A stretch of 64,000 nt of DNA from Stenotrophomonas sp. SAU14A_NAIMI4_8 (GCF_003086695.1 NZ_CP025999.1:1166820-1230819); one strand, 5' to 3'; counted from the first letter of the stretch, positions 20,856 through 29,008 are shown. The notes: a model not told the origin generated them from the letters alone. Made by a program: numbers and translations.

Positions 20856-21190
20856 CATCAGGATCGTCGGAACCGGCAGGAGGCTGGTTCACTGGTCGCG
20901 GACAGGAAGGCCGTGACCACCGACCGTCGCACGGAGGCGACACCAATCACCAGGATGGTGGCATCACAGACCTGTGGAAGGGGCTGAGATACAAACAGGA
21001 CAGACGCGGCCGCGTGCAGGACGCAACATTCCCATACCGCAGGACGCGGGGAATGGCAGCAGGCCGACAGGGACGTGACGATTGCCCGGTACGACACATG
21101 GTGGTGTCGCCGGGCAATTTCTTTTTCTGCGCACGGCCACGACGTGGCGATGGTGTAGCGTGGAGGCTCCCCATGGAATGGAGCCACCGG
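20856..21190. other. Intergenic region after the ComEA-like gene; no gene seen
   Basis: About 335 bp without a convincing gene. The reading frame of the following transpeptidase stays open through it but has no signal peptide or conserved sequence there. The only clear structure is the hairpin at 21081-21118, listed separately. The promoter for the L,D-transpeptidase pair presumably lies in the last 60 bp. Confidence 0.6.
21081..21127 (+). terminator. Rho-independent terminator after the ComEA-like gene
   Basis: A 9-bp outer stem (ATTGCCCGG 21081-21089 / CCGGGCAAT 21110-21118) encloses an inner CGACAC/GTGTCG stem and is followed by TTTCTTTTTC. It separates the ComEA-like gene from the L,D-transpeptidases. 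Confidence 0.8.
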
Positions 21191-22273
21191 ATGTCCCTTC
21201 ATCGTCTTGCATTGCCGTTGGCGCTTGCCCTGGCCTGTGCCACCAGTGCGGCCAGCGCGGCCACGCCTGCAGCTGCAGCTGCAACGGCCACTGCTCCTGC
21301 CAGCGCAGAGGTGCGCGGGCCGACCGATCTGAAGCCCGGCGAATATCTGTGGCACCCGGAAATCTCGCCGTCCGGACCGATCGTGCTGGTGGTCAGCCTG
21401 GATGAGCAGCGCGCCTATGTGTACCGCAACGGCATCGCGATCGGGCTGAGCACGATCAGCTCGGGCAAGACCGGGCACGAAACGCCCACCGGTGTGTTCA
21501 CCATCCTGCAGAAGGACAAGGACCACCGCTCCAACCTCTACAACAGCGCGCCCATGCCCTACATGCAGCGGCTGACCTGGGACGGCATCGCCCTGCACGG
21601 CGGCAGCCTGCCCGGTCACCCGGCCTCGCACGGCTGCGTGCGCCTGCCGCAGGCCTTCGCGCAGAAACTGTTCAGTGCCACCCAGCGCGGCGACACGGTG
21701 GTGGTGGCCGATGCCAAGAGCGCGCCAATGACGTTGGCCTACCCGGCCGTGCTGGCGCCGGTGAATGCCAAGGGCCAGGCGCTGCCGGACGGCGAAGCAG
21801 GCAGCGCTGCCGCGGCGTGGTGGAACGATGCCGCCGCGCCTGCCGGCCAGGTCGGCATCCTGGTCAGCCTGCAGGACCAGCGGCTGTACGTGCTGCGCGA
21901 TGGGGTGATGATCGGCGAATCGCCGCTGCGCGCCGATGCGTTGCCGGCGTTCCAGGGCACCACGCTGTTCGTGATGGGGCAGGGCTACAGCGATACGCCC
22001 AGCCCGCTGGATGCACAGCAGCGGTTGCACCAGTGGACCGCGTATCCGCTGCTGGGCCAGGACAGCGCGCAGGCCACGCCGGACCTGCTGGCCACGCCCT
22101 CGCTGCCGATGGCGCTGCCGGCCGATTTCGCCCACCAGCTGTACCAGGTGCTGGTGCCCGGTACGACCCTGCTGGTGACCTCGCTGCCGGCGGTACGCCC
22201 AAGCGCGGCTGAATCGGGCATGCAGCCCGTGTTGGAATCGGAGCCGGCCGCGCCCACGTCGAAGAAGTCCTGA
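21191..22273 (+). CDS. L,D-transpeptidase (YkuD domain) with C-terminal extension
   Basis: 360-aa exported enzyme. A signal peptide covers residues 1-23 (ending TSAASA), followed by an Ala-rich linker and the YkuD catalytic domain with motif HPASHGCVRLP. His147 and the nucleophile Cys149 are in place. It should form 3-3 crosslinks or attach proteins to peptidoglycan. After the catalytic domain, residues about 215-310 repeat a YkuD-like start (GILVSLQDQRLYVLRDGVMIGE) but lack the SHGC motif, so the C-terminal half looks like a degenerate second domain. The ATG at 21191 has GGAG 7 bases upstream. Confidence 0.9.
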   Translation: MSLHRLALPLALALACATSAASAATPAAAAATATAPASAEVRGPTDLKPGEYLWHPEISPSGPIVLVVSLDEQRAYVYRNGIAIGLSTISSGKTGHETPTGVFTILQKDKDHRSNLYNSAPMPYMQRLTWDGIALHGGSLPGHPASHGCVRLPQAFAQKLFSATQRGDTVVVADAKSAPMTLAYPAVLAPVNAKGQALPDGEAGSAAAAWWNDAAAPAGQVGILVSLQDQRLYVLRDGVMIGESPLRADALPAFQGTTLFVMGQGYSDTPSPLDAQQRLHQWTAYPLLGQDSAQATPDLLATPSLPMALPADFAHQLYQVLVPGTTLLVTSLPAVRPSAAESGMQPVLESEPAAPTSKKS

Positions 22274-22290
22274 GCAGATTGCCGTCACCC

Positions 22291-23004
22291 ATGAACGTTT
22301 CACGCACGTGCTGGCGGGCCGCTGGCGGCCTGCTGGCGATCCTGGCCGGTGCGGCCTCTGCCGCCGCACCACCGGCGGCGGCCACCGCCAGCACCGAAGA
22401 CCTGACCGCGCTGCTGGCACGCACCGCGCCCAATGCCGACCGCCAGGTACTGAAGCTGGCGGCAACGGCGTTGCGTTGTTCGCTGCAGCGCCCCGAGCTG
22501 GGCGTCAGCGGCGAACGGCTGGCGGTGATCGATTACTCGCGGCCGTCCACCGAGCAGCGGCTGTGGGTGTTCGACCTGGCACGCCAGCGCCTGCTGTTCG
22601 AGGAGTGGGTGGCGCATGGGCGCAACAGCGGTGGCAACCGCACCGAGCATTTTTCCAACCGCGATGGCAGCTTCATGTCCAGCATCGGGGCCTTCACTGC
22701 GAAGGAGACCTACATGGGCGGCAACGGCTATTCGCTGCGCCTGGATGGGCTGGAGCCGGGCTACAACGATCTGGCGCGCGATCGCGCGATCGTGATCCAT
22801 GGTGCGCCCTACGTGAACCCGACGGTGGCCCGGCTGCAGGGGCGGCTGGGCCGCAGCCTGGGCTGCCCGGCGGTGCGGCTGTCGGTGTCGCGGCCGCTGA
22901 TCGATTCGCTGCGCGGTGGCGCCCTGGTCTTTGCCTACTATCCCGATCCGGACTGGCTGAAACATTCCAAGCTGCTGGACGGCGGTTGTGGCGGCGCAGG
23001 CTGA
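22291..23004 (+). CDS. Murein L,D-transpeptidase catalytic-domain family protein (YkuD_2)
   Basis: 237-aa exported protein. The signal peptide (AAGGLLAILAGAASA) is followed by a domain of the YkuD_2 type, with NGYSLRLDGLEPGYND, the conserved VIHGAPYV histidine, and the catalytic cysteine in RSLGCPAVRL. It begins 17 bp after the previous transpeptidase, so both are expected together. Its start is uncertain between TTG 22279 and ATG 22291; the ATG sits just before the signal peptide. Confidence 0.88.
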   Translation: MNVSRTCWRAAGGLLAILAGAASAAAPPAAATASTEDLTALLARTAPNADRQVLKLAATALRCSLQRPELGVSGERLAVIDYSRPSTEQRLWVFDLARQRLLFEEWVAHGRNSGGNRTEHFSNRDGSFMSSIGAFTAKETYMGGNGYSLRLDGLEPGYNDLARDRAIVIHGAPYVNPTVARLQGRLGRSLGCPAVRLSVSRPLIDSLRGGALVFAYYPDPDWLKHSKLLDGGCGGAG

Positions 23005-23026
23005 CACACGCACCTACAATGCGGGC

Positions 23027-23632
23027 ATGGACACCGATTCCCTGCTGCACACCCCGAGCCAGGTGATTTCCAGCCTGGACTACCGCCGCGAACGCTGGCG
23101 CAATGGTCTGGGCTGGACCCGCGAGATCCTGCGCCTGCCGGCACACGGCGATGATTGGGCGCTGCGCCTGTCGGTGGCCGAGATCGAGCAGGATGCCGCG
23201 TTTTCGGCGTTTCCCGGGGTGGAGCGCGAACTGGTGCTGCTGCACGGCAACGGCGTGCGATTGCGCTTCGAAGATGGCCACGTGGCCGAGGTGCTGCCGC
23301 CGCACGGGCGCGTGCGCTTTGCGGGTGAGCAGACGCTGCAGGGGGAACTGGTGGATGGCCCCACCCACGATTTCAACCTGATGTGGCAGCGCGATGTGCT
23401 GCAGGCCGAGCTGCTGCACCGGCCGCTGGTGGGATCGATGTTCTTCTTCTGCGAACCGGGCGTGGCCTGGGCGTTGTACCTGCTGGCCGGGCATGCAGAC
23501 TTCGGTGCGGACAGCGGGCTGCCGCCGCTGCAGGCCGGGGATACCGCGTGGTTGGCCGCCGGTGAGCGCCAGCGCCACGCGTTGCAGGGCGGTGGTGAGT
23601 TGTTGGCGATACGGGTAACGAGCGCCGGGTAA
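23027..23632 (+). CDS. HutD family protein
   Basis: 201-aa cupin-fold protein of the HutD family, recognised from YRRERWRNGLGWTREI near the N-terminus (about 23-38) and FPGVERELVLLHGNGVRL. HutD is thought to restrain histidine degradation by binding pathway intermediates, but no hut genes are nearby, so the role here is open. Its TAA stop lies in a degenerate copy of the GTAGCGCCGGGCCATG palindrome, just before a repeat array. Confidence 0.87.
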   Translation: MDTDSLLHTPSQVISSLDYRRERWRNGLGWTREILRLPAHGDDWALRLSVAEIEQDAAFSAFPGVERELVLLHGNGVRLRFEDGHVAEVLPPHGRVRFAGEQTLQGELVDGPTHDFNLMWQRDVLQAELLHRPLVGSMFFFCEPGVAWALYLLAGHADFGADSGLPPLQAGDTAWLAAGERQRHALQGGGELLAIRVTSAG

Positions 23633-23640
23633 CGCCGGGC

Positions 23641-23832
23641 CATGCGTGGATGGGGTCAGAGCCCTTTCCTGCGGAAAGGGATCCGACCCCGCCGCAGTGG
23701 TAGATCCACGCCATGCGTGGATGGGGTCAGAGCCCTTTCCTGCGGAAAGGGGTCCGACCCCGCCGCAGTGGTAGATCCACGCCATGCGTGGATGGGGTCA
23801 GAGCCCTTTCCTGCGGAAAGGGATCCGACCCC
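23641..23832. repeat. Tandem array: three 71-bp units, each a SMAG fused to a GGGGTC-REP
   Basis: Three copies with exact 71-bp spacing. Each contains the 39-bp GGGGTCAGAGCCCTTTCC palindrome (23652-23690, 23723-23761, 23794-23832), then GCCGCAGTG, then GTAGATCCACGCCATGCGTGGAT. Copies differ by single bases, so the array is young. It lies between convergent hutD and the flavodoxin-reductase gene; the last palindrome abuts the latter's stop codon. Confidence 0.95.
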
Positions 23833-25437
23833 TCAATACACGTCGCGGCGGTAGCGGCCGGCCAGCAGCAGTGCTTCCTTGCCTTCGGCACCCAGCACCT
23901 GCTCGATCACCGCATCTACTGCCGGGGCCATGCCCTGCAGGCTGCCGCAGACCAGGATGGTGGCGCCTTCATCGACCCACTGCCGCAGCGTTGCCGCTTC
24001 GGCCAGCAGCCGGTCCTGTACGTAGCGGTGCGCGCCGCCATCGCGGCTGAACACCGCATCCAGCCGCTGCAGCGTGCTGTTGCCCTGCATCGCCTGCAGT
24101 TCGTGGCCGAAGTGGAAATCGTGGGCCGCCGAGCGTTCGCCGAACAGCAGCCAGGTGCGCTGCGCGCCGGTACGGGCGCGTTCGTGCAGGTGCGCGCGCA
24201 GGCCGGCGATGCCGGTGCCATTGCCGATCAGCAGCAGGGGCACGTCGGCGGCCACGCCATGGAAGTTGTCGTTGCGGCGCAGGCGCAGTTGCACCGGTTC
24301 GCCGATGGCGGCGTGGTCGCACAGCCAGCCACTGCCGATACCCGCTGTACCGTCGGCACGCAGCTGGCGGCGCAGCAGCAGTTCCAGCGCACCGTCGGCC
24401 ATCACCGATGCGATGGAATACTCACGATGCGGCAGCGGCTGCAGTGCCGCCAGCAGGCCGGCAAGGTCGCCGGGTGTCACCAGGTTCGGCAGGTGCGAAC
24501 GCGCAACGCGGTCGAGCAGGGTCTGTCCGTCGTCCAGCTCCAGGGCCGGATCGAAGCCGTTCGATTGCAGCCAGTCGCGCGTGCTGTGCGCGGCGTGCTG
24601 CGGGCCGACTTCGGCGATGTCGCCGGCCTGCCACAGCGCTTCGCTGCCCGCCGGGGGCTGCAGGCGCAGCCAGTACACCGGTCCGCCCAGGCTGCCCGGA
24701 TTGAGGTGCTCGCGCTGCAGCAGCGTCCACGGCTGATATTCGGCCGGGCTCCAGTCGGGCAGTTCGCTGGCACCGCCGCCGATCTGCCCCAGCAACTGCT
24801 GCCAGTGGCGCAGTGCGGCCGGGTCGGCATTGTCGACCTCGACCACATCGAACATCGGATGGGCGCCATGCTGGCGCAACCACGTATCGAGCTGGTGGCC
24901 GAAGGCACAGAAGTGCCCATAGCTGCGGTCGCCCAGCGCCAGCACGCCGTAGTGCAGGTGGCCCAATGCAGGCGAGGCGCTCATCGTGCCGCGCAGGAAG
25001 GGCAGGGCATGGTCGGGCGCATTGCCTTCACCGGTGGTGCTGGCAATGAACAGCACGCGGGTGCTGTCGGCCAGCAGGGTGCCATCCACTTCATGCAGGC
25101 CGCGCAGGCGCACTGGCAGCCCGGCCGCGCGCAGGGCCTCGGCGCTGCGTTCGGCCAGCTCGCGGGCGAAGCCGGTCTGGCTGGACCAGACCAGCAGCAA
25201 GGGTGCGGCACCATCGGCGCTGTGGTCGTCGCGGCGGCGGCCACGCCACCACACCGCGGTGCAGGCCAGCGCGTACAGCACCAGGGCGATCAGCGCGGCA
25301 TGCCAATGGCGCGGCGTCGGTGCGCCCTGCCACCAGGTTTCCCCCAGGTGCAGGCGCAGCAGGGCGGTGGCGGCCACGGCCAGCAGCGCCAGCACCAGTA
25401 GATTTCCCAGCAGTGCGCGCGAGGGACGACGGCTCAT
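23833..25437 (-). CDS. Membrane-anchored flavodoxin/FNR diflavin reductase
   Basis: 534-aa NADPH:acceptor reductase. Two membrane helices (about 8-27 and 46-64) precede a flavodoxin domain (FMN loop SSQTGFA at 85-91, ASTTGEGNAPDHALP) and a ferredoxin-NADP reductase module. That module has the FAD motif REYSIAS, the NADPH loop LIGNGTGIAGLRAHLHER, LLFGERS and a C-terminal Tyr534. The order matches sulfite reductase alpha/cytochrome P450 reductase, but with a membrane anchor. The flavin domains should be cytoplasmic and pass electrons from NADPH to a membrane partner, most simply the PepSY protein of this operon. It overlaps apbE by 4 bp and is the last gene. Confidence 0.9.
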   Translation of the reverse strand: MSRRPSRALLGNLLVLALLAVAATALLRLHLGETWWQGAPTPRHWHAALIALVLYALACTAVWWRGRRRDDHSADGAAPLLLVWSSQTGFARELAERSAEALRAAGLPVRLRGLHEVDGTLLADSTRVLFIASTTGEGNAPDHALPFLRGTMSASPALGHLHYGVLALGDRSYGHFCAFGHQLDTWLRQHGAHPMFDVVEVDNADPAALRHWQQLLGQIGGGASELPDWSPAEYQPWTLLQREHLNPGSLGGPVYWLRLQPPAGSEALWQAGDIAEVGPQHAAHSTRDWLQSNGFDPALELDDGQTLLDRVARSHLPNLVTPGDLAGLLAALQPLPHREYSIASVMADGALELLLRRQLRADGTAGIGSGWLCDHAAIGEPVQLRLRRNDNFHGVAADVPLLLIGNGTGIAGLRAHLHERARTGAQRTWLLFGERSAAHDFHFGHELQAMQGNSTLQRLDAVFSRDGGAHRYVQDRLLAEAATLRQWVDEGATILVCGSLQGMAPAVDAVIEQVLGAEGKEALLLAGRYRRDVY

Positions 25438-26405
25438 GCGGCCTGCTCGTCCAGCAGGCGCTGGAAGGCGCTGCTCAGATGTTCCTGTGGGCCGCCGGTA
25501 CTGCGCAGCAGATAACGCACGGCCAGCCCCTCGCGCTCGGCCAGCGCCATACCGGCGGCCTGGCCCAGCACGGTGAGCGCGGTGGCCCAGGCATCGGCGT
25601 GCATGGCATCGTCGGCCACCACGGTCACGGCCGCGGCGACCTGGCGTACCGGCATGCCGGTGCGCGGGTCCAGACTGTGGCTGTAGGCCTGGCCATCAGT
25701 GCTGTACTGGTGCCAGCGGTCGCCCGAGGTGGCCACCGCCTTGCCATGCAGCGCCAGCACGCGCGGCGGAAGCTCGCTGGCGGCATCTTCTTCCGGCGCC
25801 GATTCCACCAGCACGCGCCATGGCTGCCCATCCGGCTTGTGGCCATAGCCGGCCAGTTCGCCGCCCACTTCGATCAGTGCCGCATCGATCTGCTGGCTGC
25901 GCAGCCACGCCGCGACATGATCCACGCCGAAACCCTTGGCGATCGCCGACAGATCCAGTTCCAGCCCGCCGGGTTGCAGTAGTGCGTCGCCCTGCCACTG
26001 CAGGCGCTGCCAGCCACAGCGCGCGCGCGTGGCCTGCAGCACATCGGTGCTGGGCAGGGCGCGTGGACCGGCATGCGCGCCGAAGCCCCACAGCGCCACC
26101 AGCGGGCCCACCGTGGGATCGAAGGCGCCGTCGCTGGCGGCGGCGATGGTCTGCGCACACGCCAGCACGTGGCGGGTTTCGGCCGGCAGCACGCAGTGCT
26201 GGCCCGCCGGCGCGCTGTTGTAGCGGCTCAAGTCGGAACCGGGTTCCCACGTGCTCATCTGCGCGACCACCGCGTCCAGGCGGGCCTGGATGCCCGCATG
26301 CAACGGATGCAGGTCGCGCTGGCGCGGCGCCACCAGCGAAACGCTCCAGGTGGTGCCCATGGTGGTGCCACCCAGGCGGGCGATGTCGAGCGAGGTATCG
26401 GTCAT
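25434..26405 (-). CDS. apbE: FAD:protein FMN transferase ApbE, without an export signal
   Basis: 323-aa flavin transferase that attaches FMN to Ser/Thr of target proteins. Family motifs are GGTTMGTTWSV, the ELDLSAIAKGFGVD region, LIEVGGELAGYG and SHSLDPRTGMPV. Unlike most ApbE proteins it has no signal peptide or lipobox: the chosen start (26405) begins MTDTSLDIARLGG, and the frame runs back only to the DUF4198 stop (26460) through a Pro-rich stretch. It may therefore act in the cytoplasm. The DUF2271 protein of the same operon carries a flavinylation-like motif. Confidence 0.92.
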   Translation of the reverse strand: MTDTSLDIARLGGTTMGTTWSVSLVAPRQRDLHPLHAGIQARLDAVVAQMSTWEPGSDLSRYNSAPAGQHCVLPAETRHVLACAQTIAAASDGAFDPTVGPLVALWGFGAHAGPRALPSTDVLQATRARCGWQRLQWQGDALLQPGGLELDLSAIAKGFGVDHVAAWLRSQQIDAALIEVGGELAGYGHKPDGQPWRVLVESAPEEDAASELPPRVLALHGKAVATSGDRWHQYSTDGQAYSHSLDPRTGMPVRQVAAAVTVVADDAMHADAWATALTVLGQAAGMALAEREGLAVRYLLRSTGGPQEHLSSAFQRLLDEQAA

Positions 26406-26459
26406 GTCAGGCGGTGCAGGCGGCGGTACCGGAAGCATCCCGGCACCGCCGCGGTGTGG

Positions 26460-27263
26460 TTACTGCGGCAGGACTTCCAGCGTAGCGACGTAGCTCAGGC
26501 GGCGCTTGGCGGCCTGCTTCACCGAGGTCTTGTTGTCCTCGGTGCCGGTTTCCAGCCAGTACATGCCGGCTTCCGGCCAGGTCACCTTGATCTCGCCCTT
26601 GGCGTCGCTGGTCACCTTCAGTTCGTCCTGCGCATTGCGGTAGCGGGTGGCGCCGCGCACGATCTCGAAGTCCAGGCCGGCGGCCGGCTTGCCATCGACC
26701 AGCACGCGGAAGGTCGATTCCTCTCCGGCGAACAGATCGTTGGGGTGGCCGACGGCCACCAGCTCGATGCCGCGGTTGGTCGGCTTCAGCGCGGTGTCGT
26801 TCGGCGCGCCGTTGGTGACGAAGGTTTCCACCCGGCCCACCGACTGGCTCACTTCCAGCTTCTTCGCATCCTTGGGCAGTTCGCCGAAGGTGGCGGCGGT
26901 GCCGCGCCAGCGCTTGCGCTCGCCGTTCAGTTCGTAGGTGGCGAACAGGCCATCGTTCACCGAGGCGATGCGGTAGGTGCCCTGCTGCTTCAGTTCGATG
27001 TCGAACACGCTGCGGTACTTGCCGGTGGCCGCGTTCTGCGGCTGCACGGTGCTGCCGTCCGGCGCGGTGATCACCAGCGATTCCAGGCGCAGCGGCACGT
27101 GGTTGAAATAGAACAGGTCGTTGGACACGGCGCCATCGACGGTGATCCACGGCGCGTTGCCGGCAATCACCGTCTGCGAGGGCAGCAGCCAGGCCTTGTG
27201 GGCCAGGGCGGAGAACGGAAGAGCAGCGGCCAGGGCGGCGGCTAGGACGAGCGTGCGCTTCAT
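26460..27263 (-). CDS. DUF4198 domain-containing periplasmic protein
   Basis: 267-aa protein with a signal peptide (residues 1-21, cleavage ALA-HKAW). The mature protein would begin with histidine (HKAWLLPSQ), a pattern seen in metal-binding periplasmic proteins, and continues in Ig-like beta structure typical of DUF4198. The family often travels with TonB-dependent transport and metal-uptake genes. It is gene 3 of the PepSY operon; the REP pair lies between it and DUF2271. Confidence 0.88.
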   Translation of the reverse strand: MKRTLVLAAALAAALPFSALAHKAWLLPSQTVIAGNAPWITVDGAVSNDLFYFNHVPLRLESLVITAPDGSTVQPQNAATGKYRSVFDIELKQQGTYRIASVNDGLFATYELNGERKRWRGTAATFGELPKDAKKLEVSQSVGRVETFVTNGAPNDTALKPTNRGIELVAVGHPNDLFAGEESTFRVLVDGKPAAGLDFEIVRGATRYRNAQDELKVTSDAKGEIKVTWPEAGMYWLETGTEDNKTSVKQAAKRRLSYVATLEVLPQ

Positions 27264-27292
27264 GCGGAAGACTCCAGGGACGTTGGGTGGGT

Positions 27293-27368
27293 GGGGTCAG
27301 AGCCCTTTCCGCTGGAAAGGGATCCGACCCCGGGGTCGGATCCCTTCCGCAGGAAGGGCTCTGACCCC
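27293..27368. repeat. Back-to-back pair of GGGGTC-REPs inside the operon
   Basis: Two palindromes abut without a spacer: 27293-27331 (39 bp) and 27332-27368 (37 bp). They are in the 116-bp gap between DUF2271 and DUF4198, both transcribed leftward, so the hairpins would be in the operon mRNA and could attenuate transcription or protect the upstream message. Confidence 0.93.
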
Positions 27369-27379
27369 GGAAAGGGGAA

Positions 27380-27898
27380 TCAGGGCTTCACAGCCAGGGT
27401 GACCAGGCCCAGTTCGGTGGCGCCCTGCGCCTTTCCGTTCTGTGCGGCGGTGGCCGGCCAGGTGAAGGGGATCTTCAGCAGTTCGCGGCCGCCCACTTCG
27501 CGCACCGCTTCCACCACCAGGGTGTAGTTGCCGGGGGCCAGCTGCTTCAGCGCCGGCTGCTTGTCGCTGAACGACAGCGCGTGCTTGCCGGCCGGGCGGG
27601 TGGGACCGGTCACGCCGTCCACCGGCACCTGCAGGGTGCGGCCGCTCTTGCGCCACCACTGGCGCAGGTCGGGCAGCCACTTGGTGCCGTGGCCTTCGCT
27701 GTTGCTGGTCTGCTGGTACCAGACCGACAGGTTGGCGGCGACCTTCTGGTCGGCCCCTTCCAGCCACACCGCCACGTACGGGCGGTGGTATTCGGCCACG
27801 TTGAGCTTGGGCACTTCAACGTTGATGTCCAGCGTGGTGGCGTAGGCGGGGCTGGTGGCCAGCAGGCCGCTGAGGGCGATGGTGAGGGTGACGCGCAT
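27380..27898 (-). CDS. DUF2271 domain-containing periplasmic protein with FMN-attachment-like motif
   Basis: 172-aa exported protein (signal peptide 1-20, ending SPAYA) with an Ig-like DUF2271 fold (VPKLNVAEYHRPYVAVWLEG). Residues 94-100 read DGVTGPT, close to the D-x-x-[S/T]-G-A-[T/S] sequence that ApbE modifies in NqrC, RnfG and similar proteins; Thr100 would be the acceptor. The Ala-to-Pro change is the one deviation. Together with apbE two genes downstream this suggests a covalently flavinylated periplasmic electron carrier. The long open frame extending upstream across the PepSY gene is a shadow. Confidence 0.88.
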   Translation of the reverse strand: MRVTLTIALSGLLATSPAYATTLDINVEVPKLNVAEYHRPYVAVWLEGADQKVAANLSVWYQQTSNSEGHGTKWLPDLRQWWRKSGRTLQVPVDGVTGPTRPAGKHALSFSDKQPALKQLAPGNYTLVVEAVREVGGRELLKIPFTWPATAAQNGKAQGATELGLVTLAVKP

Positions 27899-27927
27899 GG
27901 GGCGGCTCCGAAGGGAACGGTAGGAAG

Positions 27928-28566
27928 TCAGTGGATCAGCAGCAGGGCGATCAGCAGCGGAATCATCAAGCCCAGGCCGACCAGCGGCCAGGTCATGCGC
28001 CGCTGCCGCGCATGCAGGTGCAGCAGGAACAGGCCGGTGATGCAGAACACCAGGCAGGCCACCGCGAACAGGTCCAGGAACCAGCCCCAGGCCGGGCCGG
28101 CGTTGCGGCCCTTGTGCAGGTCGTTGAGGTAGGACACCACTCCGCGCGAGGTGGATTCGTATTCCACGGCGCCGGTCTCGCGGTCGATGCTCAACCAGGC
28201 ATCGCCGCCGGGGCGCGGCAGCGACAGATAGATTTCTTCGGGCGACCATTCGGCCGGGCGGCCGCCGATGGCGATGCCCAGCTGCTGGTCCAGCCACTGC
28301 CGCGCCGGGCGCGGAATCGGCGCATTGCCGTCTTCGCGCGTGCCCAGCTGGGCCAGCAGTGCCTGCGGCAGTTCCAGCTGATGGTTCTGCACCTGCGGCT
28401 TGGCCTCGATCTTCGCCGCATGGTTCAGGGTCAGGCCGGTGGCCGCGAACAGCAGCATGCCGATCAGGCACACCGCCGAGCTGATCCAGTGCCACTGGTG
28501 CAGGGTACGCAGCCAGAAGCCACGGCTCTGTTGCTGCTGCACGGTGGACGAGGCAGGACGGCTCAC
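27928..28566 (-). CDS. PepSY-associated transmembrane protein (putative haem-binding inner-membrane reductase)
   Basis: 212-aa membrane protein with helices at about 27-46, 160-185 and 192-211 flanking a periplasmic PepSY-like domain. Histidines sit at helix ends: His23 and His26 (LHQWHW), His49 (LTLNHAAKI), and a pair in the second helix's tail (LLHLHARQR). This is the pattern expected for b-haem ligands in PepSY_TM proteins. Start is GTG at 28566. It is the first gene of the five-gene operon, directly behind a Fur-box-like site. Confidence 0.88.
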   Translation of the reverse strand: MSRPASSTVQQQQSRGFWLRTLHQWHWISSAVCLIGMLLFAATGLTLNHAAKIEAKPQVQNHQLELPQALLAQLGTREDGNAPIPRPARQWLDQQLGIAIGGRPAEWSPEEIYLSLPRPGGDAWLSIDRETGAVEYESTSRGVVSYLNDLHKGRNAGPAWGWFLDLFAVACLVFCITGLFLLHLHARQRRMTWPLVGLGLMIPLLIALLLIH

Positions 28567-28603
28567 GGTGTTTTTCGGGGCAGGTGAAGACCACCCATTA
28601 CAG

Positions 28604-28627
28604 CATTAATGAGAATGGCTCGCAATT
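28604..28627 (-). promoter_or_regulatory. Fur-box-like site upstream of the PepSY operon
   Basis: ATTAATGAGAATGGCTCGCAATTA resembles the Fur operator pattern (AATGAGAATnATT type in Xanthomonadaceae) and is 37-60 bp upstream of the PepSY GTG start. It suggests iron-repressed expression of the whole unit. Confidence 0.6.
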
Positions 28628-28652
28628 AGGTGTCGTTGTGTATCCCGCGCGG

Positions 28653-29000
28653 GTGATCCACGCCATGCGTGGATGGAGCGGTGCCGACCAAGGTGGGCAC
28701 CCACGGGTAGATCCACGCCATGCGTGGATGGAGCGGTGCCGACCAAGGTTGGCACCCACGGGTAGATCCACGCCATGCGTGGATGGAGCGGTGCCGACCA
28801 AGGTTGGCACCCACCAGAACAGGGCGGTGCCAACCAAGGTTGGCACCCACCAGAACAGGGCGGTGCCAACCAAGGTTGGCACCCACCAGAGCAGGGCGGT
28901 TGGCACCCACCACAGCAGGTCGGTGGACACCCACCACAGCAGGTCGGTGGGCACCCACCACAGCAGGTCGGTTGGCACCCACCACCGCAGGGCGGTGGGT
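28653..29000. repeat. Nested tandem repeat array with 55-, 36- and 24-bp periods
   Basis: Between the PepSY operon and the CirA-like receptor gene. Three 55-bp units combine a GTAG SMAG palindrome with GTGCCGACCAAGGTTGGCAC (starts 28653, 28707, 28762; the first lacks one base). They pass into 36-bp units of GGTGCCAACCAAGGTTGGCACC, then four or five 24-bp units of GGTCGGTGGGCACCCACCACAGCA (28897 to about 29000). Each step looks like a truncated derivative of the previous unit. Continuous reading frames through it are repeat artefacts. Confidence 0.93.
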
Positions 29001-29008
29001 GCCACCAC

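Noticed and set aside
20852..21190. N-terminal extension of the L,D-transpeptidase to 20852
   Set aside because: It would put about 110 non-conserved residues and a terminator hairpin before the signal peptide; the ATG at 21191 has a proper GGAG site.
23641..23832. Possible CRISPR or integron attC-type array
   Set aside because: The whole 71-bp unit is repeated with no unique spacer, and no integrase is present.
28653..29000. Possible CRISPR array
   Set aside because: Units abut without unique spacers, periods vary (55/36/24), each unit is itself palindromic, and no cas genes are nearby.
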